Source: an uncultured Lachnospiraceae bacterium (lineage in GTDB: Bacteria; Bacillota; Clostridia; Lachnospirales; Lachnospiraceae). From it: a stretch of DNA of 64,000 bases. A program made the position numbers and the translations under genes. Location of the stretch: NCBI GenBank assembly GCA_947630485.1, contig CANRHU010000001.1, forward strand, positions 1 through 64,000, written 5' to 3'. The notes under the pieces were generated by a model. It made no database searches. It was not told the DNA's origin and worked only from the letters and a program-made list of their open reading frames with translations. Every line of letters starts with the position of its first letter. Positions within the stretch are counted from its first letter, which is position 1. Shown in pieces: positions 38,333 through 47,449 of the stretch.

Positions 38333-38557
38333 ATGGACGACTATCTGCAGGATGAGAAAAAAGAATATGTGAACGGCCTCAGACGCTATGAGGCCAGGGG
38401 GATTCCTGTCTACATTGACGGAGTTATTCCGGAGGATGAGGACTGGGAGAAAATATTCCAGGTCGGCGAGGACGGTTCCTTTTATATGTGCGACTATGTA
38501 GGCGCAGCTGAAGGATGTCTGAGGGAGATTCGGTTTGACCGGGTCTATAATCGCTGA
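38333..38557 (+). CDS. hypothetical small protein (74 aa) downstream of the kinase locus
   Basis: ATG 38333; MDDYLQDEKKEYVNGLRRYEARGIPVYIDGVIP. Confidence 0.7.
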   Translation: MDDYLQDEKKEYVNGLRRYEARGIPVYIDGVIPEDEDWEKIFQVGEDGSFYMCDYVGAAEGCLREIRFDRVYNR

Positions 38558-38734
38558 TCCTATATCAAAAGTGGGGCCCCGGGGAGCGTCATCTTCCGTC
38601 TGCAGCCAGAAAGTGGGGCATAGGGTGGGTGGGAATTAAAGAAAATTTAAGAAGTTATTATACAAAAGTATGATATACTGTTCTTGTATTAGACTTAACG
38701 GACAGAAGCTGGGAAGCTACACAGGAGGAGTATA

Positions 38735-40396
38735 TTGAAGCGGACTGTTATTCCGGTGCTGGTTGTGATCGCGCTGCTTTTTCTGATTATAGCGGGGGTG
38801 TTCGCGGCCAGATATATTGATCGTTACATACCGACAAAGGATATGGCTGATATCGGGGAAGTTCTGGGCGTTTCCGGGGAAGAAGCGGCATTTTTCTATA
38901 ATGATGAGAGATTGTCCGGGGTGCGGGTTATCGTGCGGAACGGACAGGCGTATCTCCCGATTGTCTGGGTGGATGAGAATCTGAATGAGAAGTTTTATTG
39001 GGATGATATAGAAAAGATGCTGGTATACACGCTTCCGGATTCGATTGTGTACGCGGACAGACGGACCCAGGGCGGAAATGGTCTTCCGCTGCTTCTGGTT
39101 GAGGAGGACGAAGTATATCTGTCTCTGGGTCTCGTTGCTGCTTATACCGATATCCGCTCGGAGTTGTTTGTGGATGGGGTCAACAGGCTGTTTCTCTATG
39201 ACCGGTGGGATGTGCAGACGGCCGGAACCGTGGATAAGGCGACGCCAGTGCGGGTGAAGGGGGGCATCAAGAGTCCAATTCTGACGACCGTACAGGCGGG
39301 AGCCGAGGTTGTCCTCCTGGAGAGCGGCGAGGAGTGGTCGCGGGTGCGGACCGGCGATGGCATGATTGGGTGGCTGCAGAATAAGCGGCTGCAGGAGAGT
39401 CATCCGAAGCCGGTGATCAGTTCTTTTATCGAACCGAAATATACCAATATTTCTCTGGATGAGAGGATTTGCCTGGTGTGGCATCAGGTCTTCTCCCAGA
39501 ATGATAATCAGGAGATGGAACGTCTGCTGGCCAGGACGAGGGGAGTGAATGTGATCGCGCCTACCTGGCTGATGCTGACAGATAATAGCGGAAATTATGA
39601 ATCTCTTTCGAGTCAGGAATATGTAGATAAGGCCCACGAGATGGGGCTTCAGGTCTGGGCCGTCCTGGATAATTTTAATCGGGGGGATAATGTCGATTCC
39701 GCCCGGCTGTTTGCCCAGACGTCTGTTCGCCAGAAGCTGATTGAGCGCCTGATGAATGAAGTGAGGACGTTTCATTTGGATGGGCTGAATCTGGATGTTG
39801 AGAGTATCTCCAAGGAGGCGATGCCTCATTACGTTCAGTTTATTCGGGAGCTTTCTGTAGCATGCCGCAATGAGGGTGTGATTCTGTCTGTTGATAATTA
39901 TGTTCCGTCAGAATATACCTATGGGTACAACCGCGCGGAACAGGGGCGTGTGGTTGATTATGTGATTATTATGGGATATGATGAGCACTATTCCGGAGGA
40001 GAACCTGGGTCTGTCGCGTCTTTGCCGTTTGTGGAGGCGGGGATTGCGGATACGCTGGCGTCGGTTCCGGCCGAGAAGGTGATTAATGCGGTGCCGTTCT
40101 ATACGCGCCGATGGGAGACGGGGGGAGAAAATCCAAGTTCCACGGCGCTTGGTCTCGAAGCGGCGCAGAACTGGGTGACGGAGAACGAGGTCGCGCTCTA
40201 CTGGCAGGATGAATTGGGCCAGTATTATGGCGAACTGACGGGGGAGAATTCCGTGCAGCAGATTTGGATGGAAGATGAGAGGTCCCTTGGGCTTAAGATG
40301 GAACTGATCGACCGGTACGGACTCGCGGGGGTAGCTTGTTGGAAGCTGGGTCTGGACACGGAGGCCGTTTGGGATGTCGTGAATGAGAATGAATAG
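38735..40396 (+). CDS. SH3-like + glycoside hydrolase family 18 protein (TTG start)
   Basis: N-terminal TM; DGLNLDVESISKEAMPHYVQFIRELS (GH18 DxxxDxE-like), YTRRWE; SD caggaggag. Confidence 0.9.
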   Translation: MKRTVIPVLVVIALLFLIIAGVFAARYIDRYIPTKDMADIGEVLGVSGEEAAFFYNDERLSGVRVIVRNGQAYLPIVWVDENLNEKFYWDDIEKMLVYTLPDSIVYADRRTQGGNGLPLLLVEEDEVYLSLGLVAAYTDIRSELFVDGVNRLFLYDRWDVQTAGTVDKATPVRVKGGIKSPILTTVQAGAEVVLLESGEEWSRVRTGDGMIGWLQNKRLQESHPKPVISSFIEPKYTNISLDERICLVWHQVFSQNDNQEMERLLARTRGVNVIAPTWLMLTDNSGNYESLSSQEYVDKAHEMGLQVWAVLDNFNRGDNVDSARLFAQTSVRQKLIERLMNEVRTFHLDGLNLDVESISKEAMPHYVQFIRELSVACRNEGVILSVDNYVPSEYTYGYNRAEQGRVVDYVIIMGYDEHYSGGEPGSVASLPFVEAGIADTLASVPAEKVINAVPFYTRRWETGGENPSSTALGLEAAQNWVTENEVALYWQDELGQYYGELTGENSVQQIWMEDERSLGLKMELIDRYGLAGVACWKLGLDTEAVWDVVNENE

Positions 40397-40408
40397 AGGC
40401 GGAGACTT

Positions 40409-41872
40409 ATGAGAAGAAGGGGAATTGCTGTTCTGCTTGCAGCCGCATTAACGTTAGGGGGTTGTTCCGCTTATTATCAGTCTTCTTCGGAGACGGCGGT
40501 GGCTGTAGAGACGGAGGCATCGGCGCCGGAGTCGGAACCAGAATCAGAACCAGAGACAGAGAAGGAAACGATTGGCGCGGCTGTGGGTCCCGGAGGAGGG
40601 GTTCCAGGGACGACCGGCGCTACGGTAGAGTCCTTGGAGATTGTGGGGCCAGGGGCGGAATCCATGAATCCGGAGATCTTTATTGCTACGGATATCCATT
40701 ACCTGGCAAAAGAACTGACCGATTTCGGCGAGGCGTTTGAACTAATGGCAGAGCACGGGGACGGAAAAGTGGTTCCCTATGTCTGGGAGATTCTTGATGC
40801 CTTTTTGGATACAGTGGTGGAGAGAAGGCCGCAGGCTTTGATTTTGAGCGGTGATTTGTCGCTGCAGGGGGAGCTTTCCAGCCATGAGGCAATGGCGCAG
40901 AAACTGGCCCGTGTGGAGCGTGCCGGTGTGGATGTGGTCGTCATTCCCGGTAACCATGATCTGAATAATCCGCTGGCGACCAGCTATCAGGGGGCGCAGA
41001 CTGTCCCTACAGAGCAGACGCCGCCGGATCGGTTCGCGCAGATTTATGCGGACTACGGTTATAAGGAAGCGATAAGCCGGGATCCGGCTTCTTTGAGCTA
41101 TCTGTATGAGCTGTCTGACGGCACCTGGCTTTTAATGCTGGACAGCTGCCAGTATGAGAATGGCAATCACGTAGGCGGTGTGATCCGACTGGAGACCTAT
41201 GAGTGGATGACCGAGTGGATGGATACAGCCTGGATGGAAGGGCGGAACGTAATCGCAGTGGCGCATCACAATCTGCTGGATGAGAGCCGTATCTATGAAG
41301 ATGACTGTACGATCGAGCATGGGGAACAGCTGGAGCAGTTTTTGGATGATTGGGGGGTCACTTTGTTTTTGAGCGGCCATCTTCATGTGCAGCATTACAG
41401 GGCCTCACAGTTCTACAATGTGAATGAGATTGTAACCAGCAGTTTGGCTATGGCGCCCTGCCAGTACGGCGTATTGAAATATTTTGGGCCGGAGAAATAT
41501 GATTACCATACTGAGCGGGTGGATGTGAAAGCCTGGGCGGACAGACATGATAATCCGGATGTGAATCTGCAGAATTTCGAAGAGTATGCCGGGGAGTTTT
41601 TGCGTGCCGTGTTCTATGACCAGGCATACAACAGTCTGGAAGGCGAGGAACTTCTGCCGGAGGATAGGGATGCGATGGCGGAATTCTACGCCTATATGAA
41701 CGCTTACTCTGTGGCCGGTAAGGCGTTTGAGGTGCGTCAGGAGGCGCTGGATGCCTGGGAATACAAGCTGTGGCAGGAATACAACCGTACGAATATCCAA
41801 AGCATGTATCTGGATGAGATCGTGGAGGATGCGGTCTGCGATTATAATACGTTCCAGAAGGAGGAAAAGTAG
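40409..41872 (+). CDS. metallophosphoesterase lipoprotein
   Basis: Lipobox LGGCSAY; ATDIHYL, LSGDLSLQGE, VIPGNHDLNNP, LSGHLHVQ. Confidence 0.9.
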   Translation: MRRRGIAVLLAAALTLGGCSAYYQSSSETAVAVETEASAPESEPESEPETEKETIGAAVGPGGGVPGTTGATVESLEIVGPGAESMNPEIFIATDIHYLAKELTDFGEAFELMAEHGDGKVVPYVWEILDAFLDTVVERRPQALILSGDLSLQGELSSHEAMAQKLARVERAGVDVVVIPGNHDLNNPLATSYQGAQTVPTEQTPPDRFAQIYADYGYKEAISRDPASLSYLYELSDGTWLLMLDSCQYENGNHVGGVIRLETYEWMTEWMDTAWMEGRNVIAVAHHNLLDESRIYEDDCTIEHGEQLEQFLDDWGVTLFLSGHLHVQHYRASQFYNVNEIVTSSLAMAPCQYGVLKYFGPEKYDYHTERVDVKAWADRHDNPDVNLQNFEEYAGEFLRAVFYDQAYNSLEGEELLPEDRDAMAEFYAYMNAYSVAGKAFEVRQEALDAWEYKLWQEYNRTNIQSMYLDEIVEDAVCDYNTFQKEEK

Positions 41873-41896
41873 CGCTGGATGCAGAAAGCCGCGTCC

Positions 41897-42610
41897 TCAC
41901 CGCGTGTTCAGATATTCCATGATCCCCATATGGATCGTCCAGGCCACTTTATCCTGATATTCTTCCGTATTTAAGAGGGCCGACTCAGACCAGTTGCTTA
42001 AGAAACCGCATTCCACGATGACGATGGGGCTTTTGACGTGGAGCAGCAGGTAGTAGCTGTCGTTGGCTTTGGCGGTGCGCGTATTTTCTTCGCTTAAGAC
42101 ATAGTCGAAGCGTTTCTGCAGGATCTCGGCCAGTCTTTTGCCTTTTTCAGAGGTCTTATAATAGAATACCTGCGCTCCCTTTACATATTCTTCGTGGTAG
42201 CTGTTTTGATGGATGCTAACCACCAGGTCCGGGGAGGCGTCGTTGATTCGCTGGCAGCGGTTACGCATGTCAGCGGATTTTTTATTGGAATCGGATTCAC
42301 TGTTCAGCGAGATATCTGAGTCGCGGGTCATGATGACCTTTACGTCGGAAGCCTCCAGATACTGCTTCACACGCTGAGCGATCTGGAGATTGATATCTTT
42401 TTCCAGGGAGCCGTCTACTGCGATCTTGCCTGGGTCGAATCCCCCGTGCCCGCTGTCGAGGACGACCACCGGCTTTGGGGATATATTCCCGCCCTGGACG
42501 GAAGCGGCGCTCCCGGCAGCGGATGCGGATACGATGACGGCGGCCTGCTGTGACAGTTGGAAGACCAGGAAAAACATCAAAAGCGCCATGATGGATTCGG
42601 AATATTTCAT
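41897..42610 (-). CDS. cwlD: N-acetylmuramoyl-L-alanine amidase (CwlD-like)
   Basis: VVLDSGHGGFDPGKIAVDGSLEKDINLQIA, SIHQNSY, VECGFLSN. Confidence 0.88.
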   Translation of the reverse strand: MKYSESIMALLMFFLVFQLSQQAAVIVSASAAGSAASVQGGNISPKPVVVLDSGHGGFDPGKIAVDGSLEKDINLQIAQRVKQYLEASDVKVIMTRDSDISLNSESDSNKKSADMRNRCQRINDASPDLVVSIHQNSYHEEYVKGAQVFYYKTSEKGKRLAEILQKRFDYVLSEENTRTAKANDSYYLLLHVKSPIVIVECGFLSNWSESALLNTEEYQDKVAWTIHMGIMEYLNTR

Positions 42611-42763
42611 GCGGCCCTCTGATCGGGAGATTCTTTCTATATATAGAATTTGCAGAAGAAAATAAGAACTAAAGATTTTTGGCTTTACATGCCTGAAGGA
42701 AAGAAGTATAATCTGGAGTAATTGCAGGGTTGCGGCAGTGTGGAAGAAGGAAAATGATTTTAT

Positions 42764-44008
42764 ATGGACACGAAGGTTGTAGTGATTGACAGAGAAAAGC
42801 TGGGCATGATGGCAAATGCTGCGGAAAATTCAGAGGCGGCGAAAGAGGCGGCCGCTGTGTGGGAAGCGGCAGACAGAGAGAAGCTGGATGCGCTTCTTCT
42901 TGAGGCCGCGCAGATCCTGCGGAGCGGAGGTCTGGTAGCGTTCCCGACAGAGACCGTATATGGTCTGGGTGCGAATGGATTGGATGACGCGGCGGCGAGG
43001 AAGATTTACGCGGCCAAGGGCCGGCCGTCTGATAATCCGTTGATCCTGCATATTTCGAAGGAGGAAGAGCTTACGCCGTTGGTGCGGGAAGTGCCGGAAG
43101 CGGCGCGGAAGCTGATGAAAGCGTTCTGGCCTGGTCCACTGACGATGATATTTTCAAAAAGCAGTATCGTTCCGTATGGAACGACAGGCGGACTGGATAC
43201 CGTGGCAGTTCGAATGCCGAGCGATCCGATTGCCAATCGGATGATTGCCCTTGCGGGAGTGCCTGTAGCGGCGCCCAGCGCCAATCTATCCGGACGGCCC
43301 AGTCCGACGACAGCGAACCATGTGATTGAAGATATGAACGGACGGATCGAGATGATTCTCGATGGAGGCCCTGTGGGAATCGGGGTGGAATCTACGATCG
43401 TGGATGTGACCGGACCGGTGCCCATGCTTCTGCGGCCGGGAGCCGTCACGATGGAAATGCTGCAGGACGCCATAGGAGAGACCGCTGTCGATCCGGCGAT
43501 CACAGGACCGGTGGCGGCGGATGTAAGGCCGAAGGCCCCTGGTATGAAGTATCGGCATTATGCGCCGAAGGCGGAACTGGTGTTGGTGGAAGAGAGAGGC
43601 CAAGGGTCTGCTGGCGAAGCACTGCTGGCCGCGCGCGCTTTGGATGAAACAGGAGAGGCGCGGATACCGCAGGGGCCGGGCGACGCCGTTGTCCGTATGA
43701 TCAACCGTCTGGCCGGTGAGCGTTTGTCTGAGGGATATGCGGTCGGTATTCTGTGTACCGATGAGACGAAGAACCGCTATCCACAGGGAGTTGTCCGTAG
43801 CGTGGGACTGCGCGGGCAGGAGGAGACCATCGCCCATAGCCTGTTTGCGGTACTGCGGGAGTTCGACGATCTGGGCGTGGACTATATTTATTCGGAAAGT
43901 TTTTCGCGCGATCATCTGGGACAGGCGATCATGAACCGTCTGACAAAGGCGGCAGGATATCACATTATTTACACAGATGAGAAGAAGGAGGGAAAATCAA
44001 ATGAGTGA
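42764..44008 (+). CDS. tsaC: L-threonylcarbamoyladenylate synthase (Sua5/YwlC type)
   Basis: GGLVAFPTETVYGLGANGLD, AKGRPSDNPLILHI, VAAPSANLSGRPSPT, C-terminal Sua5 domain APGMKYRHYAPKAE. Confidence 0.93.
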   Translation: MDTKVVVIDREKLGMMANAAENSEAAKEAAAVWEAADREKLDALLLEAAQILRSGGLVAFPTETVYGLGANGLDDAAARKIYAAKGRPSDNPLILHISKEEELTPLVREVPEAARKLMKAFWPGPLTMIFSKSSIVPYGTTGGLDTVAVRMPSDPIANRMIALAGVPVAAPSANLSGRPSPTTANHVIEDMNGRIEMILDGGPVGIGVESTIVDVTGPVPMLLRPGAVTMEMLQDAIGETAVDPAITGPVAADVRPKAPGMKYRHYAPKAELVLVEERGQGSAGEALLAARALDETGEARIPQGPGDAVVRMINRLAGERLSEGYAVGILCTDETKNRYPQGVVRSVGLRGQEETIAHSLFAVLREFDDLGVDYIYSESFSRDHLGQAIMNRLTKAAGYHIIYTDEKKEGKSNE

Positions 44009-44501
44009 AAGCAAAAAGCGTAGCGATTACATTTCCTGGGACGAATATTTTATGGGGGTTGCGGAGCTGTCGGCTATGCGTTCCAAGGATCCGAATACGC
44101 AGGTGGGATGCTGCATTGTCAGCGCGGACAATAAGATTCTGTCCATGGGATATAACGGTTTGCCGATCGGCTGTTCAGATGACGAGTTCCCATGGAACCG
44201 TGAAAATGCGGACGAGGATCCGTATAATGCAAAGTATCTCTATGTCGCTCACAGTGAGTTGAATGCGATTCTGAACTATCGGGGCGGCAGCTTGGAGGGA
44301 AGCAAGCTGTATGTGACCATGTTTCCCTGCAACGAGTGTGCCAAGGCGATTATTCAGTCAGGGATTAAAACGATTATCTATGGCCGGGACAAATACGCGG
44401 ATACCCCGGGTGTGCGTGCTTCCAAACGGATGCTGAACGCAGCAGGCGTCCGCTATTACCAGTATGACGCCACGGGCCGCGTGATGAAAATCCAGGTCTG
44501 A
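44001..44501 (+). CDS. dCMP deaminase / ComEB-like
   Basis: DPNTQVGCCIVSADN, AHSELNAIL, FPCNECAKAII; starts within the tsaC 3' end. Confidence 0.93.
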   Translation: MSESKKRSDYISWDEYFMGVAELSAMRSKDPNTQVGCCIVSADNKILSMGYNGLPIGCSDDEFPWNRENADEDPYNAKYLYVAHSELNAILNYRGGSLEGSKLYVTMFPCNECAKAIIQSGIKTIIYGRDKYADTPGVRASKRMLNAAGVRYYQYDATGRVMKIQV

Positions 44502-44720
44502 GACAGGGTATGGGAAAAATGGGAAATCGCGGAGCGCGGCCGGCTGTAAAAAGGCAAAAAGAGGTCTTGCGCGAACCGGTAAAATAGCATAGAATAGATT
44601 TAACTGTGGAAACGGGCCGCCTTTTCCGCAAGGAAGTTTTAAGATTGGCGGATAAAATGATCTCACAGTAAGGAAGAATAGGAAGGAACATTTGAGAAAA
44701 GAATAAAGAGGTGAGGAACG

Positions 44721-44831
44721 ATGTTTGATTTCAATAATAAGAAAACGAAGAAGATCGTATCTTCGATTATCGTAATTTTGCTGGTTCTGGCCATGGTGGC
44801 GCCGATGGTGCTTGGCTCGCTTCATTTTTAG
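44721..44831 (+). CDS. single-TM microprotein (36 aa)
   Basis: SD gaggtgaggaacg then ATG; MFDFNNKKTKKIVSSIIVILLVLAMVAPMVLGSLHF: basic N-terminus plus TM. Absent from the ORF track because of length. Confidence 0.65.
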   Translation: MFDFNNKKTKKIVSSIIVILLVLAMVAPMVLGSLHF

Positions 44832-44890
44832 ATTAGAGCAGGAGGCAAAATCCCAAAGACCGGGCAGACCAGCTGTTAAAGGAGCAGATT

Positions 44891-46321
44891 ATGGGGAATG
44901 TCTGGGAAATAGCGGGATTTGCCGCGGCAGTGTGGGGACTGCTTCTGTTTTCTCCGTCCGAGAGTATCGCGGCAGTGCCGAAAGGGCTGTCGGCAGGGGG
45001 GCAGGATCTAAGCGGATTGGAGATTGAAGAGGCGCAGGAGAAGGTCGAGCAGTATGCAGCTTTTGTGGCAGGGCAGAAGGTGACGCTTGACGTCGCCGGA
45101 AGCCGTGTGGAGAGCGACGCGGCGGGACTTGGTCTCCGCTGGGTGAACGATCAGGCGATAGTTGAGGCTGTGCGGGAGTATGAAACCGGGAATCTCATTG
45201 AGCGTTATTTGAAGCAGAAGGATCTGGAGATGTCCCCGGTGGATGTAGAAGTGAAGTTTCAGATTCCGGCCGCGGAACTGGACGAATATGTTGCGTCGGT
45301 CTGCGGCGGATTTGCTGTACCTGCAGTGGATGCCGCTATTGTACGGGAGAACGGAAGCTTTGTAGTGACGCCCTCGCAGGACGGAATGGCGGTAGATGTG
45401 GAAGCGACCAGTGCCGCGCTCCGGAAAGCAGTGGAGGACGCCGCTGCAGGCGGCTTTTCTGAGCCGATTACGGCGGAGGCGGTGTTTATGCCGGTTCGTC
45501 CTGTGAAAACAACAGAGATGCTGGCCGCGATTCAGGATATGCTGGGGACATATTCGACGGATTTTTCCGGAAGCAGCAGCAGCCGGGCGGCGAATCTGCG
45601 CGTGGGGGCGGCTAAGATTAACGGCACGGTATTGATGCCGGGCGAGACGCTTTCAGGGTATGCCGCCATGCAGCCGTTTACAAAAGCCAATGGTTATGCC
45701 ACGGCGGCTGCCTATGAGAATGGGCAGGTAGTGGACAGCGTGGGAGGCGGTGTCTGTCAGATTGCGACGACTCTGTATAACGCGGCGCTTTTGGCGGAGC
45801 TTGAGATTACGCAGAGGCAGAGCCATTCGATGATTGTTACCTATGTGCCGCCGTCCAGGGACGCGGCGATTGCGGGCACTTATAAAGATATCCAGATTAC
45901 GAATCCGTACGATACGCCGGTTTATGTGGAGGCCCAAACGTCCGGTCAGACGTTAAGCTTCACGATTTATGGCCGGGAAGTGCGTCCGGCGAACCGCACG
46001 GTAGAGTATATTTCGGAGACGTTGAGTACGACGCCTCCGCCGGATGCGGTCACCAGATATGACGCTTCCCTGGAACCGGGGGAGAAGATCAAGGAACAGG
46101 CGTCCCATACGGGACGCAAATCGCGGCTGTGGAAATGTGTCCGTGTAGACGGCGTTGAGGTGGAGCGGACATTGCTCCATACGGATACGTACAGCGCGTC
46201 TCCGGCCATTTATCGGGTGGGCCCGGCAGTGCAGGCCGCGTCGGAAGAGGCGCAGCAGACGCTGATGCCGGAGATCCCGGCGCCGGCCGGGGAGTGGGAA
46301 ACCGATGATGAGACAAATTGA
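44891..46321 (+). CDS. VanW family / peptidoglycan-binding-like protein
   Basis: RAANLRVGAAKINGTVLMPGETLSGYAAM...GGGVCQIATTLYNAALLAELEITQRQSHS. Confidence 0.92.
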   Translation: MGNVWEIAGFAAAVWGLLLFSPSESIAAVPKGLSAGGQDLSGLEIEEAQEKVEQYAAFVAGQKVTLDVAGSRVESDAAGLGLRWVNDQAIVEAVREYETGNLIERYLKQKDLEMSPVDVEVKFQIPAAELDEYVASVCGGFAVPAVDAAIVRENGSFVVTPSQDGMAVDVEATSAALRKAVEDAAAGGFSEPITAEAVFMPVRPVKTTEMLAAIQDMLGTYSTDFSGSSSSRAANLRVGAAKINGTVLMPGETLSGYAAMQPFTKANGYATAAAYENGQVVDSVGGGVCQIATTLYNAALLAELEITQRQSHSMIVTYVPPSRDAAIAGTYKDIQITNPYDTPVYVEAQTSGQTLSFTIYGREVRPANRTVEYISETLSTTPPPDAVTRYDASLEPGEKIKEQASHTGRKSRLWKCVRVDGVEVERTLLHTDTYSASPAIYRVGPAVQAASEEAQQTLMPEIPAPAGEWETDDETN

Positions 46322-46967
46322 GAGAAATAACCATGGTTCTATGACGCCCGGACAGGAACTGGTTGCAGCCGGTTATGCGGGATATGCAGGTTCCAGACGG
46401 ATTGCGGAGGAACGGTCAGAAGAATTGGCCAGGTGGTTTTCAAAGGCTTATATCCGGGATCTGCAGAAGAAAGATCCGATGGCGGACGCTCTTCGCAGTC
46501 TGAGCGGTCGTCAGCAGGCGGAAGCGCCGCGCGGCAGTTTCCCGAATTGGACCGATTGGGGTGCAACTGAATGGGAAGAAGCAGGTGAGGGCGGTATTTA
46601 TACCGCCCTTTGGAATCTGTCCGGCGCTTATCGGCTGGGATTTATGGTGGATCTGCGGCGGATTCCGGTAAAGCAGGGGACGATTGAGCTCTGTGAGCGG
46701 TACGCGTTGAATCCCTACCGGCTGCTGTCGGATGGCTGTGTGGTTCTGGTATCGGATAACGGCGGGCGGCTGGTTCAAAGGCTGGAGGCCGAGGGGATTG
46801 CGGCCGCGGTGATCGGGAGCGTGCGGCCGGATATTGTCCGCGAAATTTTTTATGGCGATGTGCATGGTTTCATGGAACGGCCCCGGGAGGATGAACTCTG
46901 CAGGCTGGGTCTTATCCGGTCCGGTTCTGCTGTAATAGGAAAGACGGAAAAGAGGAGGACACTGTAA
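46305..46967 (+). CDS. AIR synthase/HypE C-terminal-domain-like protein (stand-alone)
   Basis: GEGGIYTALWNLSGAYRLGFMVDLRRIPVKQGTIELCERYALNPYRLLSDGCVVL resembles the AIRS_C domain; no ATP-binding N-terminal domain in the ORF. Confidence 0.65.
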   Translation: MMRQIERNNHGSMTPGQELVAAGYAGYAGSRRIAEERSEELARWFSKAYIRDLQKKDPMADALRSLSGRQQAEAPRGSFPNWTDWGATEWEEAGEGGIYTALWNLSGAYRLGFMVDLRRIPVKQGTIELCERYALNPYRLLSDGCVVLVSDNGGRLVQRLEAEGIAAAVIGSVRPDIVREIFYGDVHGFMERPREDELCRLGLIRSGSAVIGKTEKRRTL

Positions 46968-47449
46968 TGAGAGAAAAGATTTTAGCGATTCTGGAGAAGA
47001 ATGCAAGAATTGACCTGAAAGATCTGGCGGTCCTGCTGGGTGAGAGCGAGGCGGCGGTTGCCAATGCCATCGCTGATATGGAGAAAGAGCATGTGATCTG
47101 CGGTTATCATACCCTGATTAATTGGGATAACACCTCCGAGGAAAAGGTGATGGCTTTAATTGAGGTGAAGGTGACGCCCCAGCGCGGCATGGGCTTTGAT
47201 AAGATTGCCGAGCGCATTTATCAGTACAATGAGGTGAATGCCGTCTATCTGATGTCCGGGGCTTATGATTTTACGGTATTTATTGAGGGAAAAACCATGA
47301 AGGAGGTAGCATTGTTCGTTTCCAGCAAGCTTTCCACCCTGGATTCCGTGTTAAGTACAGCCACGCATTTCGTGCTGAAAAAGTACAAAGATCATGGTAC
47401 GGCGCTTGTAGAGGAAATCCATGATGAAAGGATGCTGGTTACGCCATGA
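46967..47449 (+). CDS. Lrp/AsnC family transcriptional regulator
   Basis: ILEKNARIDLKDLAVLLGESEAAVANAIADMEKEHVICGYHTLINW. Confidence 0.93.
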   Translation: MREKILAILEKNARIDLKDLAVLLGESEAAVANAIADMEKEHVICGYHTLINWDNTSEEKVMALIEVKVTPQRGMGFDKIAERIYQYNEVNAVYLMSGAYDFTVFIEGKTMKEVALFVSSKLSTLDSVLSTATHFVLKKYKDHGTALVEEIHDERMLVTP

